Assembly (NCBI GenBank): GCA_025362495.1 | Contig: JANYGI010000114.1 | Span: forward strand, 103,866 to 167,865 | Source: Byssovorax sp. | GTDB taxonomy: Bacteria; Myxococcota_A; Polyangia; Polyangiales; Polyangiaceae | Reading direction: 5' to 3' | Length of the DNA stretch: 64,000 nt | In this document: positions 1 through 8,338 of the stretch, in pieces | Numbering within the stretch: the stretch's first letter is position 1 | How the letters are laid out: each line of letters starts with the position of its first letter | The notes under the pieces: model-generated | What the model was told of the DNA's origin: nothing | The model's database searches: none | What the model saw: the letters and a program-made list of their open reading frames with translations, nothing else | Made by a program: the position numbers and the translations under genes

Positions 1-1
1 G

Positions 2-1711
2 CTCTGCGAGCCGCGCGCCGACGCGTTCCTCACGGGGCTCTACCTCGACGCCGATCTCGCGGGCGTGATCCGCGCCTACGCCGCGAAGAGCGAGCCGCTC
101 GACGGCGAGCGCAAGAAGCTGCTCGTCGAGGTGCTGCGCGACTTCCGCAGGAACGGCCTCGATCTCGGCCCCGATCAGCAGAAAGAGCTGCGCCGGATGA
201 GCGAAGAGATCATCCACATCGGCCAGGACTTCGAGTCGAACATCGCCTCGTCCGCGGGCCACATCGAGGTCAAGGCCGACGCGCTCAAGGGCCTCCCGCC
301 GGAGTACATCGCCAAGCACCCGGCGAAGAACGGCAAGATCGAGATCGGGATCGACTACCCCGACTACTTCCCGTTCGTGACTTACTCGACGGATCGCAAG
401 GCCGCGACCGAGCTCTACGTGAAGTTCTCGAACCGCGGCGGCGAGGAGAACGTGAAGCTCCTCGAGCGGCTGCTCAAGCTCCGCAGCGACAAGGCCAGGC
501 TCCTCGGCTACGCGTCGTGGGCCGACTACGTGCTCGAGCCGCGCATGGCGAAGGACGCGAAGACCGTGAAGGCGTTCCTCGGTCAGATCCGCGAAGCGCT
601 GCGCGCCCCGGCGAAGATCGAGTTCGCCGAGCTGATGAAGGAGCACGTGAAGCAGCTCGGCAAATCGACGGACAAGCTGCCGCCCTCGGAGCGCTACTTC
701 CTCCAGGACCGCGTCAAGAAGGAGAAGTACAAGCTCGATACGCAGGAGCTGTCGAGCTACCTCGAGATCGGCGCCGTCAAGAAGGGCCTCCTCGACATCA
801 CCGCGAAGATGTACGGCCTCGACTACAAAGAGGTCCCCGCGAAGGCCTGGCACCCCGACGTCACGGCGTACGAGGTCTCGTCGGGCGGCAAGCTGATCGG
901 GAAGTTCTACCTCGATCTCTACTCGCGCCCTGACAAGTTCAAGCACATGGCGATGTTCCCCGTCGTCACGTCGAAGAAGATGTCCGACGGTCGCGTCCGC
1001 CTCCCCGTCGCGTCGCTCGAGTGCAACTTCCCCAAGCCCGGCGCCGAGGCCGCGCTGCTCTCGCACGAGGACGTCGTCACGTTCTTCCACGAGTTCGGCC
1101 ACGTGCTCCATCACCTGCTCACGCGGTCGGAGCTCGCGCACTTCTCGGGGACCAACGTGGTGCGCGACTTCGTCGAGGCCCCGTCGCAGATGTTCGAGGA
1201 GTGGCCGTGGTCGCGCGAGGTGCTCGATCTGTTCGCCGTGCACCACACGACCGGGAAGAAGATCCCCGACGATCTCTTCAACGCGCTGCAACGCGCACGA
1301 GGCTTCGGAAAGGCCCTGGAGACGCAGCGCCAGCTCGTCTTCGCGACGCTCGATCAGGAGTACCACACGCGCGCGCCCGGCTTCGACACCACGGCCGTCT
1401 ACGAGGAGGTGACCAACGCCAACGACTCGTTCGCCTACGTGAAGGGCGTGCACTTCCAGTCGAGCTTCGGCCACCTCATCGGCTACGACGCCGGCTACTA
1501 CAGCTACCAGTGGGCGCTCTCGCTCTCGCGCGACGTGCTCACCCGCTTCCGCAAGGAGGGCCTGCTCAACCCGGTGGTCGCGAAATCGTGGCGCGACGAG
1601 GTGCTCTCGAAGGGCGGTGGCGAGGACGAGCAGGCGATGGTGACGAAGTTCCTCGGCCGCGCTCCCAATACGGACGCCTATCTCGCGTACATCAAGGGCG
1701 AGGCCCTCTGA
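2..1711 (+). CDS. M3 family zinc oligopeptidase (thimet oligopeptidase-like), 5' end outside the window
   Basis: The reading frame is open from base 2, so the gene begins upstream of the window; 569 residues are visible. A zinc-protease HEFGH motif lies at visible residues 363-367 (His codon at 1088), followed by the family signature FVEAPSQMFEEW, which supplies the third zinc ligand, and by a C-terminal region with YDAGYYSYQWA typical of M3 peptidases. Family members are about 680-700 residues, so roughly 120 N-terminal residues are missing. M3 enzymes cleave short peptides, usually in the cytoplasm; whether this one is exported cannot be judged without the N-terminus. An internal GTG at 65 would also start a frame, but the coding pattern clearly continues upstream of it. 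Confidence 0.93.
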   Translation, partial: LCEPRADAFLTGLYLDADLAGVIRAYAAKSEPLDGERKKLLVEVLRDFRRNGLDLGPDQQKELRRMSEEIIHIGQDFESNIASSAGHIEVKADALKGLPPEYIAKHPAKNGKIEIGIDYPDYFPFVTYSTDRKAATELYVKFSNRGGEENVKLLERLLKLRSDKARLLGYASWADYVLEPRMAKDAKTVKAFLGQIREALRAPAKIEFAELMKEHVKQLGKSTDKLPPSERYFLQDRVKKEKYKLDTQELSSYLEIGAVKKGLLDITAKMYGLDYKEVPAKAWHPDVTAYEVSSGGKLIGKFYLDLYSRPDKFKHMAMFPVVTSKKMSDGRVRLPVASLECNFPKPGAEAALLSHEDVVTFFHEFGHVLHHLLTRSELAHFSGTNVVRDFVEAPSQMFEEWPWSREVLDLFAVHHTTGKKIPDDLFNALQRARGFGKALETQRQLVFATLDQEYHTRAPGFDTTAVYEEVTNANDSFAYVKGVHFQSSFGHLIGYDAGYYSYQWALSLSRDVLTRFRKEGLLNPVVAKSWRDEVLSKGGGEDEQAMVTKFLGRAPNTDAYLAYIKGEAL

Positions 1712-1750
1712 GAAGCGAGCGGAGCGGGAAAAGAAGGGGAATTTAACGCT

Positions 1751-1850
1751 CAGGCGCGGAGACGCAGAGGCGCAAAAAGGCGCGGAGAAGATCCGGAGTT
1801 TTTCACCTCCGGATCTTTTTTTTGCGTCTCCGCGTCTTTGCGCCGCTGCG
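1751..1850. repeat. GGCGCGGAGACGCAGAGG-type inverted repeat between convergent genes
   Basis: Blocks of the type GCGGAGACGCAGAGGCGC occur on the left and return imperfectly inverted on the right (about 1824-1850), flanking the terminator hairpin. A similar GAGGCGCAGAGG block forms the terminator at 38042-38077, which suggests a small dispersed extragenic family. Confidence 0.5.
1789..1823 (+). terminator. Rho-independent terminator after the M3 peptidase gene
   Basis: A perfect 10-bp stem (AGATCCGGAG at 1789-1798 and CTCCGGATCT at 1807-1816) with an 8-nt loop is followed by eight consecutive T on the plus strand. It lies about 80 bases after the stop codon of the peptidase gene and before the convergent TPR gene. 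Confidence 0.85.
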
Positions 1851-1909
1851 TCGAGATCCGGTGCTCGTCTGCGAGATCCGCGCATCGAGCACCGCGGGCG
1901 TCGCGAGAG

Positions 1910-4900
1910 CTACGGCTGGATCGCGATGCCGAGCTCGTCGCGCAGGGCATGGTGTTCGTCGGACACTGTGAAGCCGACGAGGTCGGCGATCTTGTCGTCG
2001 GCCGACACGAGGCCGAGGGGATCGCTGCGGAGCACGGTGGCGACGACCTCGAGATCGCCGGCGAGGAGGAAGCCCGCGCGCGTGGCGCAGCGCTCGACGG
2101 CGCCGACCCAGCCCGCGATGTCGGCGCGCACGCGGGCGGCCTCGAACGCGACGACGGCCTTCCCGAGCTCGGCGCGCGTGGCGTCGTCGAGGTGCTGCTC
2201 GAGGCGCAGGGCGAGATCGTTCACCACGGCGGCCGACGCGGCGGGCACCGGCAGATCGGGGATGGCGATCTTCACGGCCGCGAGGAAGCAGGCCGAGAGC
2301 TCGTCGATCGACGAGTAGTACAGCACGAGCTGGTGCGCGCCGACGTGGTACGCGAGGTGACGGCCGGCGAGGAACGCGAGCTCCGACAGCGATCGTCCGC
2401 GGAGCACGCGCCCGCCCGCGAGCGCCGTCGGCTCCACGGCGATGATCGTCGCGAGCCCGACCGTCGCGTCGTCGTGGAGGTAGATCGCCGGCGGCGCGAC
2501 GCCGAGGAAATGGCTCGCCCACTTGAACGAGCGCACGATCGAGATCGTCGTCTTCGCGGGATCTTGCCGCGCGGCCGGATCGAGCTTGGGCAGCCGCCCT
2601 TCGTCCTCGAGCTGCGAGAGGCGCGCGGCGATCGCCGCCGGCGTGATCGTCGTGAGCACCGCCTCGAGGTTGAGGTCGCGCGCCGGGGTGCGGAGCAGAT
2701 CCCACCCGTCTTGCCGCATCGCGTGCAGGAGCTGCGGCACGCCCTCGGGCTTGTGCTCGTCGAAGACGAAGCGCTCGCGCGACTCGGCCTTGCGCCCCGA
2801 CATCGTGACGCACGCCGCGGAGTAGGCCTGATCGGGGCGCCGCAGCTTCTGGAAGAGATCGAAGAGCGTGTGGAAGGTGCTGAGGCGCGACGGATCGAGC
2901 GCCGCCGCGGCCTGGAGGTGGACGGCCGCGCGATCGAACGCGCCGATCGATCGCGCGAGCTCGGCGGCGGTCAGGCGGCTCTGGAGCTCGCGCGGCTTCT
3001 CGGAGACGGCGTCCTCGAACGCGTCGAGCGCGAGCGCGGGATCCTCGAGGTGATCGCGGAACAGCGTCCCGAGCAGGCGACAGAGCTCCCACGTGACCTG
3101 GCTCCGCACTGCGGCGTCGGGGATGCGCGGGGCGCGATCGAGCATGCGGCGGTAGGCCTTCTCGAGCTCGCTCCACTCCTGCCTCTCGGCGAAGAAGCGC
3201 GCGATCACGGCGAGCGGCTCGAGCATGCTCGGATCGGCCGCGAGGGCCTCGTCGAAGAGCTCGAGCGCGGGCTCTTCGCGCTTGAGATCGTCGAGCAAGT
3301 AGCGGCCTAGCGCGAAGTACTGCTCGGCGCGGCCGCGGGCGTCGGCGGTGTTCTTCGCGTAGCGGCGGCGCACGTAGATCGCGTCCTCGATCGCGCCGGC
3401 CTGCTCGTAGAGGCCGCGGAGCCGCAGCAGCACGCCCGGATCGTCGGGACGAAGCTCGGCGGCGCGCTCGAACGCGGCGCGGGCGCGCACCGGATCGCCT
3501 GCGCGATCGTGCCACCGCGCCCCGAACTCCACGAGCCGAGCGAAGCGCGCCCCGGGATCGCTGATGGTCGCGAGGACGCGATCCTCGGCGATCTGCACCG
3601 CGCGCAGATCCCCTTCCGCCACGTTGAGATCGAGCAGCGCCGTCAGCGCCGTGGTGTGCGTCGACGAGATCGACAGCGCCTTCTCGAAGCTGGCGATGGC
3701 CTCGCGCCGCTTGTCTTGCCGCTGCTTGACCTGCCCGACGCGCACGTGAACGTCGGCGCGGTCGGCGCTGGCGGCGGGGCCGAGCATCCCGAACGCGCGC
3801 TTGTACGCCGCGAGCGCGCCCTCGTGATCGTTCGCCGCGGCGAGCCGCTCGCCCTCCGCGACATGGTCCGTGAACGTCACCGGAGCAGGCGGCGGAGCGG
3901 GCACGCTCGGCGCGGGCGCGGGCACGCTCGGCGCAGGCGCGGGAACGCTGGTCGACCGAGCGGCCTTCTCTTCGCTGATCGCGGACTTCGGCGGCGTCGA
4001 CGCCGTGCGCGGCTCGGCGAGCATCACCCTGGGCAGCGCGGCGGTCTCGCTCTCGGGGCGGATCGATCGCGGCTCCGGGGGAACGGTGGGAGGCGCCGAG
4101 CTCCGACGAGCCTCGGGCTCGAGCGCGACCACGGGCGTCGGCGCGACCATCGGGGCCGATGGAGAAGATGGCTCGTCGAGATCGACCGAGATGCCCTCGT
4201 CGACCTCGGGCGCCGCGATCGGCGGCGCAGCTTCGATCGTCGGCGCGGGCTCGACGATCGGCGCGGCTTCGATCGTCGTGACGGGCTCGATCGCCGGGTC
4301 GGCCACCGCCGACGCGTCTGCGAGCGCGCCGGTCGCCTCGAGCACGACGAACGCATCGCGCGCCTTCACGTGCGCGAAGCACGGGACACCGACGAGCGCG
4401 CCGGAGTCGCGCACGCGCTCGAAGAAGGCCACGAGCGACAGCCCCACCGCGGGATCGGCGTCATCGAGCGCCTCGATCAGCGCCCGCGTCAGCGGCGACG
4501 TCGTCTCTTCGACGTCCGCGGTCAGCGGCCTCGCGGCGACCAGCACCTCGACGCTGGCGCCGTTCGCGCCGAGGCCGCGCAGCGAGTCCTTCGCGGCGCC
4601 GACGATCGTCGCCGAGCGAAACGGATCCTGCTCGTCGATCGCGTGACGACACTCGATCACGAACGCCACGGGGCCGGGCACGCGATCGCGGACCACCGCC
4701 GCGATGTCGCGCACCGAGTCGCCGGTCTCCGGGTTGTCGGGATCGAGGCAGAGGAACAGCTCGCCCTCGGCGCTCGCGGCGACGCGCGCCGACGCATAGA
4801 AGAGCGCGGGGGTGCCGGGCTCGAGCGGCGTCTCCTCGAAGAGCAGCTCGAGCTGCTCCGCGAGGTCGATCGCGGGGTCCAGATCGACCACGTGATAGCC

Positions 4901-5011
4901 GGCGTCGGGGAGGAGCAGCCGGGATCGGAGCGCATCCCCGTCGAGCGCTCCAGGCGCTGGTCGGAGGTCGGAGGTCGCCGCCGGTGCCGCGACGATCGCG
5001 AGACGCATCAT
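1910..5011 (-). CDS. Large TPR protein with an N-terminal caspase-like (probably inactive) domain
   Basis: About 1033 residues from the ATG at 5011; an upstream ATG at 5056 would add 15 residues and neither start has a clear ribosome site. Residues 1-220 have alternating hydrophobic strands and helices that recall a caspase/C14 fold, ending in PLTRALIEAL, but the usual catalytic His-Gly and Asp-Cys sites read as LFYASA and IECR, so activity is doubtful. A Pro/Ala/Glu linker with VPAPAPS repeats follows (about 240-395). Residues about 400-700 hold TPR-like helices with Ala/Leu/Tyr spacing, and a helical C-terminal domain runs to the end. No signal peptide or membrane segment is seen, so it is probably a cytoplasmic scaffold. 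The caspase-like reading is inference; the TPR reading is firmer. Confidence 0.8.
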   Translation of the reverse strand: MMRLAIVAAPAATSDLRPAPGALDGDALRSRLLLPDAGYHVVDLDPAIDLAEQLELLFEETPLEPGTPALFYASARVAASAEGELFLCLDPDNPETGDSVRDIAAVVRDRVPGPVAFVIECRHAIDEQDPFRSATIVGAAKDSLRGLGANGASVEVLVAARPLTADVEETTSPLTRALIEALDDADPAVGLSLVAFFERVRDSGALVGVPCFAHVKARDAFVVLEATGALADASAVADPAIEPVTTIEAAPIVEPAPTIEAAPPIAAPEVDEGISVDLDEPSSPSAPMVAPTPVVALEPEARRSSAPPTVPPEPRSIRPESETAALPRVMLAEPRTASTPPKSAISEEKAARSTSVPAPAPSVPAPAPSVPAPPPAPVTFTDHVAEGERLAAANDHEGALAAYKRAFGMLGPAASADRADVHVRVGQVKQRQDKRREAIASFEKALSISSTHTTALTALLDLNVAEGDLRAVQIAEDRVLATISDPGARFARLVEFGARWHDRAGDPVRARAAFERAAELRPDDPGVLLRLRGLYEQAGAIEDAIYVRRRYAKNTADARGRAEQYFALGRYLLDDLKREEPALELFDEALAADPSMLEPLAVIARFFAERQEWSELEKAYRRMLDRAPRIPDAAVRSQVTWELCRLLGTLFRDHLEDPALALDAFEDAVSEKPRELQSRLTAAELARSIGAFDRAAVHLQAAAALDPSRLSTFHTLFDLFQKLRRPDQAYSAACVTMSGRKAESRERFVFDEHKPEGVPQLLHAMRQDGWDLLRTPARDLNLEAVLTTITPAAIAARLSQLEDEGRLPKLDPAARQDPAKTTISIVRSFKWASHFLGVAPPAIYLHDDATVGLATIIAVEPTALAGGRVLRGRSLSELAFLAGRHLAYHVGAHQLVLYYSSIDELSACFLAAVKIAIPDLPVPAASAAVVNDLALRLEQHLDDATRAELGKAVVAFEAARVRADIAGWVGAVERCATRAGFLLAGDLEVVATVLRSDPLGLVSADDKIADLVGFTVSDEHHALRDELGIAIQP

Positions 5012-5230
5012 CGCGGGGAATGTATCAGCAGCCACGCCGGGTTGGACCACGCCCATGATGAGCTGGGTGTGAATCTACCGCCCACGCGGTCACCTCACAG
5101 TCGCGGCACAAAACGATGGTGCACCTGGAAGTGCCGCACGCCGTGCGCCGGCACCCGTGAATCCTGCACAACACCTCACGGCACGCTGTGGCGCTGAAGT
5201 CACACGAGACCTATCCCGCTGCATTGGAAG

Positions 5231-5258
5231 TTGACGGATAGCGCCGTTTCGATAGAGT
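5231..5258 (+). promoter_or_regulatory. Possible sigma-70 type promoter
   Basis: TTGACG at 5231-5236 and TAGAGT at 5253-5258 are separated by 16 bases. A start near 5265 would give either a leader for the lipoprotein gene at 5472 or a short transcript ended by the hairpin at 5304. Confidence 0.35.
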
Positions 5259-5303
5259 GGCGCCGCCGGTCCAGGGATTGCTAAGCAGTGGTCCAGGAAC
5301 CGA

Positions 5304-5329
5304 ACCCGGTACGCCGGGTGTTTCTTTTT
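5304..5329 (+). terminator. Short hairpin with T-rich tail (terminator or attenuator)
   Basis: ACCCGG (5304-5309) and CCGGGT (5314-5319) form a 6-bp GC-rich stem with a 4-base loop, followed by GTTTCTTTTT. No plus-strand gene precedes it, so it would end a short transcript or attenuate the downstream lipoprotein gene. Confidence 0.45.
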
Positions 5330-5471
5330 CAAGACTAAGCCAGGTACAGGGTGCGCTCCGGGGAACCTCCGGGGCTCACAAGAGCGTTGTAAGGTGCTCG
5401 CTCGTCGAGTATCAACCGCGCCTCGTCGCCCCGTTACACTGCCGGTCGACACCCCCAAGGAGAGAACGAAA

Positions 5472-5798
5472 ATGAACTTCAAGATTGCGATTGTTGGCGT
5501 TGCGATGATGGCTTTTGGTGGTCTCTTTGCCGTCGGCTGCGGCGCGGACGCCTGCACGCAGGCCGGTGACGACATCGCGGCGAAGCTCGCCGGCTGCCCG
5601 AAGCCCCCGGCCGTCAAGACGACGTCCAGCACCACGGCGGCTGCCCCCGCCTGCACCGACGCGGCCGGCACGATCGCGACCTGCCAGGCGGCGGCGTTCA
5701 CGGCGGCTTCGTGCGACTGCATCGGCGGCGGCGATCCCACCAAGTGCATGCCGGCCGACGCGAAGAAGTTCACGGACGCCTTCACGGCCTGCAAGTGA
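5472..5798 (+). CDS. Small Cys-rich lipoprotein (paralogue 1 of 3)
   Basis: 108 residues. The ATG at 5472 is preceded by AAGGAG (5458-5463) at good spacing. The N-terminus is a hydrophobic signal ending in FAVGC, a lipobox in which Cys would be lipidated. The mature part has paired cysteines (CGADAC, AGC, PAC, ATC, CDC, KC, TAC) and an Ala/Thr-rich middle, so disulfides in the periplasm or outer envelope are likely. It has the layout of the next two small lipoproteins (signal, CG-x-x-x-C, spaced Cys pairs, C-terminal Cys). Function unknown. It has its own terminator 68 bases downstream. Confidence 0.8.
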   Translation: MNFKIAIVGVAMMAFGGLFAVGCGADACTQAGDDIAAKLAGCPKPPAVKTTSSTTAAAPACTDAAGTIATCQAAAFTAASCDCIGGGDPTKCMPADAKKFTDAFTACK

Positions 5799-5865
5799 GC
5801 ACGGTCGTCGCAGCCACCCGGTAGTCTTCGCGAAAGCGCAGCTCCGGGCCTGCGACGATGAGAGG

Positions 5866-5902
5866 CGCGCGCGATAGTTCATCTATCGCGCGCGTTTTTT
5901 TT
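5866..5902 (+). terminator. Rho-independent terminator of the first Cys-rich lipoprotein gene
   Basis: A perfect 12-bp stem (CGCGCGCGATAG at 5866-5877, CTATCGCGCGCG at 5883-5894) with a 5-base loop is followed by eight T. Confidence 0.88.
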
Positions 5903-6027
5903 CGTCCACGATTTGCCGTCAGCGCCTCGCGCGTCGGCGAGTCCAGTAGAGTTCACGGAGGCGTGTCCCGTCGAGCCTGCATCCGACCGGCTGGCTCGAG
6001 TGAAGCGCCGGGATGCAGGATCAGACG

Positions 6028-6327
6028 ATGGCCTTCGAGACACTCTCCACCTGCGCGGCGCTGGTGCTCATCGCCATCGCGTCCTCGGCGATCGGCTGCG
6101 GAGGCGACGAATGCGCGAACGCCGACGCCCACTTGACGGAGTGTCTCGCTGCGGCGACGCCGAGCTCCGCTGCGGCCAGAGCGACGACCTGCAAAGGCGA
6201 GCCGGCCTGCATCGCGGGCTGCGTCAACGGCGCGGAGTGCAGCACGCTGAAGGACTTCTACTCGACGAAGCCAACCGACGCGTCGAAGGTCCTGCTCGAC
6301 TGCTACACGAAATGCCAGACGCCCTGA
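6028..6327 (+). CDS. Small Cys-rich lipoprotein (paralogue 2 of 3)
   Basis: 99 residues from the ATG at 6028; an in-frame ATG at 6013 would add five residues. The signal segment ends in SSAIGC (lipobox), followed by GGDEC. The mature part contains CKGEPACIAGCVNGAEC, nearly the same as the matching stretch of the protein at 6656-6982 (CEGETACIAACVNQTEC), and ends in a C-x-x-x-C pair. It is therefore a duplicate of its downstream neighbour. Likely anchored in the cell envelope and disulfide-bonded; function unknown. Confidence 0.75.
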   Translation: MAFETLSTCAALVLIAIASSAIGCGGDECANADAHLTECLAAATPSSAAARATTCKGEPACIAGCVNGAECSTLKDFYSTKPTDASKVLLDCYTKCQTP

Positions 6328-6655
6328 TCTGCGGGCAAACGCGGTCAAGCGCTGCAATTTTCCGAGGCGAGATGGCCTGACAGAGCCATCGAGTCACCCG
6401 GCCTCGATCGATGTGGTTCGATAGTCACGGTACGTCGACGGCCGCTTCGCGCGATCACGGGATCAAGCCATCTGCGTTGGGCCCGGAGGACGGCAATCCG
6501 CACCACCCGGCGAGCGGGCGCGCGACGCGGGACGAGCCGGGATGGAGACGTCACCGGCGGACCCGACGCGCGACGGGGTTTGCTCCTTTCCGCGGCTTCG
6601 GGTAGCAAGCGCACGGACCGGCGCGCATCGGCGCCCAGGAGTTGGGAACAGAACG
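6328..6655. other. Intergenic gap, nothing recognised
   Basis: About 330 bases between two paralogous lipoprotein genes. I see no conserved reading frame, hairpin with T-run or clear promoter; a GATAGT box near 6420 resembles a -10 element but lacks a partner. Confidence 0.4.
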
Positions 6656-6982
6656 ATGACCCTGCAGAGCACGCACGCCGGCACCCGGTTCATGTTGGTC
6701 GCGCTCGTCGCGCTCGTGGCGCTGGCCCGCGCCAGCGTCGGCTGCGGCGGCGCCACCGAGTGCGACCTCGCCGCGACGCACGTCGTCGATTGCGTCAACT
6801 CGGTGAGCTCGCCCGTGTCGTCGACGCCGGCCGTCACCGCGAAGTGCGAAGGCGAGACGGCGTGCATCGCCGCGTGCGTGAACCAGACGGAGTGCTCCGC
6901 GCTCCAGGACGCCTACGGAGCCGGGACCTCGGCGGGGGCGAAGGCGTTCCTGAAGTGCACCAACACCTGCGCCGCGCCCTGA
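6656..6982 (+). CDS. Small Cys-rich lipoprotein (paralogue 3 of 3)
   Basis: 108 residues from the ATG at 6656; the frame is open upstream to 6542, but that stretch has no signal-like sequence and reads as unlikely protein. A hydrophobic Leu/Val/Ala segment ends in SVGC (lipobox), then GGATEC. The mature domain aligns with the preceding lipoprotein through the CEGETACIAACVNQTEC motif and the C-terminal CTNTC. Its role is unknown; the conserved Cys spacing argues for a small disulfide-stabilised fold on the envelope. Confidence 0.75.
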   Translation: MTLQSTHAGTRFMLVALVALVALARASVGCGGATECDLAATHVVDCVNSVSSPVSSTPAVTAKCEGETACIAACVNQTECSALQDAYGAGTSAGAKAFLKCTNTCAAP

Positions 6983-7051
6983 ACGTCTTCGGCTGCATTC
7001 GCAGCTCATTTCGCGATCGCACGGGGCGCGCGGACGCCGCGTGAGCGCGCG

Positions 7052-8338
7052 TCACGGCAGGCGCTGCACCAGCTCGGCGCCGCTCTCGGGGCGACCTTCG
7101 TCGGGGCCGATGCACGTGAGCGCGAACGATCGCCACACCTCGGCGTCGTCACCGGCGGCGACGCCCGCGGACTCGAGGCGGTGGAGCACGTCCTCGATCA
7201 CGCGGCCGTAGCCGTAGACGTCGTCGCGCGGGTGGCTCGCGCGACCGGCGAGGCGCTCCGGCGAGACGTACCCCGCGCTGCCGCCCTCCCCCGGCGCGCC
7301 GATGGGGCGGGCGATCCCGAAGTCGCCGAGGATCGCGTCGTGCGGCTGGCGGAGCAGCACGTTGGCGGGCTTCACGTCGGCGTGAACGAGGCCCTCGGCG
7401 TGCACGCGCGCGAGGGCGCGGGCCAGCGGGCGCGCCCAGCGGCTCACCGGCGTGAGCGGCGCGAGGTCGCCCGCGCGGAGGATGTCGCGCACCGAGCCGC
7501 GCGGGACCCACTCGAGCGCGAGCCATCCCTGCGCGGGATCGGCGTCGTAGATGCGCAGGACGCCCGGGCCCGCGAGCGTCGCGGCCGCGCGCGCCTCGTG
7601 CTGGAGGAGCGCCTGATCGGCCCCGCGACCGTGATAGACCTTGAAGGCGATTCGCCGGCCAAACGCGGCGTCCTCGGCCTCGTACACCGCGCCGGCGCCG
7701 CCGCGAGCGACCTCGCGCAACAGGCGGTACGGGCTGCCGGTCGGGCTCGCGGCGACCATCGTGGCCTCGTCGAGCTTGCGCACCTCGCGCCGCACCACGC
7801 CGAGCGCGGTGGTCCAGCGCAGGTGACGCTCGCGCGCCCCGGGGGCGTCGAGATCGCGCGCCAGCACCCGCTCGATCGTGCCCACCGCGCGGGCGAGCTG
7901 TCCGCCGGCCGCGTGGAGATCAGCGGCGAGCACCAGGCCCGCCGTCGAGGTGGTGCCCTCGAGCACGCGGAGCGCGCCGTCCTCGTCGCCGCGCGCCGCC
8001 AGCAGATCCGCGCAGGCGACGCGCACCGGATCGGGGACGGGGTGCTGCTCGATCGCGCGCTGCACCTGCAGCACGGCGGCGGCCTCGTGCACGGTGCCGC
8101 GCACGCGACGCAGCAGGCCGATGGCCTCGTCCACCGTCGGGCCGCCGCGCGCGCCCACGTCGGCGAGCCGCTGGATCTGGGGCAGCGTCCCCGAGGCCTC
8201 GCCGGCGATCGCCGCGCTCGACTCGGCGGCGGCGATCGCGCGCTCCACGCCGGCGGCCTTCGCGTCGTCTGCCGGGGGATCGTCTCCTGCTCGCGGACCC
8301 GTCGAGAAAAAACTCCGGACCCGCGAGAGCAGGCTCAT
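7052..8338 (-). CDS. Hanks-type Ser/Thr protein kinase with N-terminal helical region
   Basis: 428 residues. The first about 190 residues are Ala/Leu-rich helices, possibly TPR-like. The kinase domain follows: a Gly-rich loop (ARGGAGAVYE), the ATP lysine K233 in AFKVY, the catalytic loop HADVKPAN with D321 (HAD replaces HRD, a tolerated variant), DFGIARP, and an SPERLAG segment resembling the APE region. No membrane segment is seen, so it acts in the cytoplasm. The start ATG overlaps the stop of the upstream FHA gene (ATGA), implying coupled translation, so the FHA protein is a plausible partner or substrate. The C-terminus is short after the kinase fold. Confidence 0.9.
   Translation of the reverse strand: MSLLSRVRSFFSTGPRAGDDPPADDAKAAGVERAIAAAESSAAIAGEASGTLPQIQRLADVGARGGPTVDEAIGLLRRVRGTVHEAAAVLQVQRAIEQHPVPDPVRVACADLLAARGDEDGALRVLEGTTSTAGLVLAADLHAAGGQLARAVGTIERVLARDLDAPGARERHLRWTTALGVVRREVRKLDEATMVAASPTGSPYRLLREVARGGAGAVYEAEDAAFGRRIAFKVYHGRGADQALLQHEARAAATLAGPGVLRIYDADPAQGWLALEWVPRGSVRDILRAGDLAPLTPVSRWARPLARALARVHAEGLVHADVKPANVLLRQPHDAILGDFGIARPIGAPGEGGSAGYVSPERLAGRASHPRDDVYGYGRVIEDVLHRLESAGVAAGDDAEVWRSFALTCIGPDEGRPESGAELVQRLP

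Larger units (their letters stand above)
5012..5471. other. Intergenic gap with a promoter-like box and an early terminator
   Basis: No convincing gene is present. The gap holds a possible sigma-70 promoter (5231-5258), a short hairpin with a T-rich tail (5304-5329) and the leader of the lipoprotein gene, whose ribosome site AAGGAG lies at 5458-5463. Confidence 0.5.

Noticed and set aside
1803..4382. Long Arg-rich open frames on both strands inside the TPR gene
   Set aside because: High GC suppresses stop codons; their composition (Arg/Ala/Gly/Pro) is typical of shadow frames, whereas the called frame has normal protein composition.
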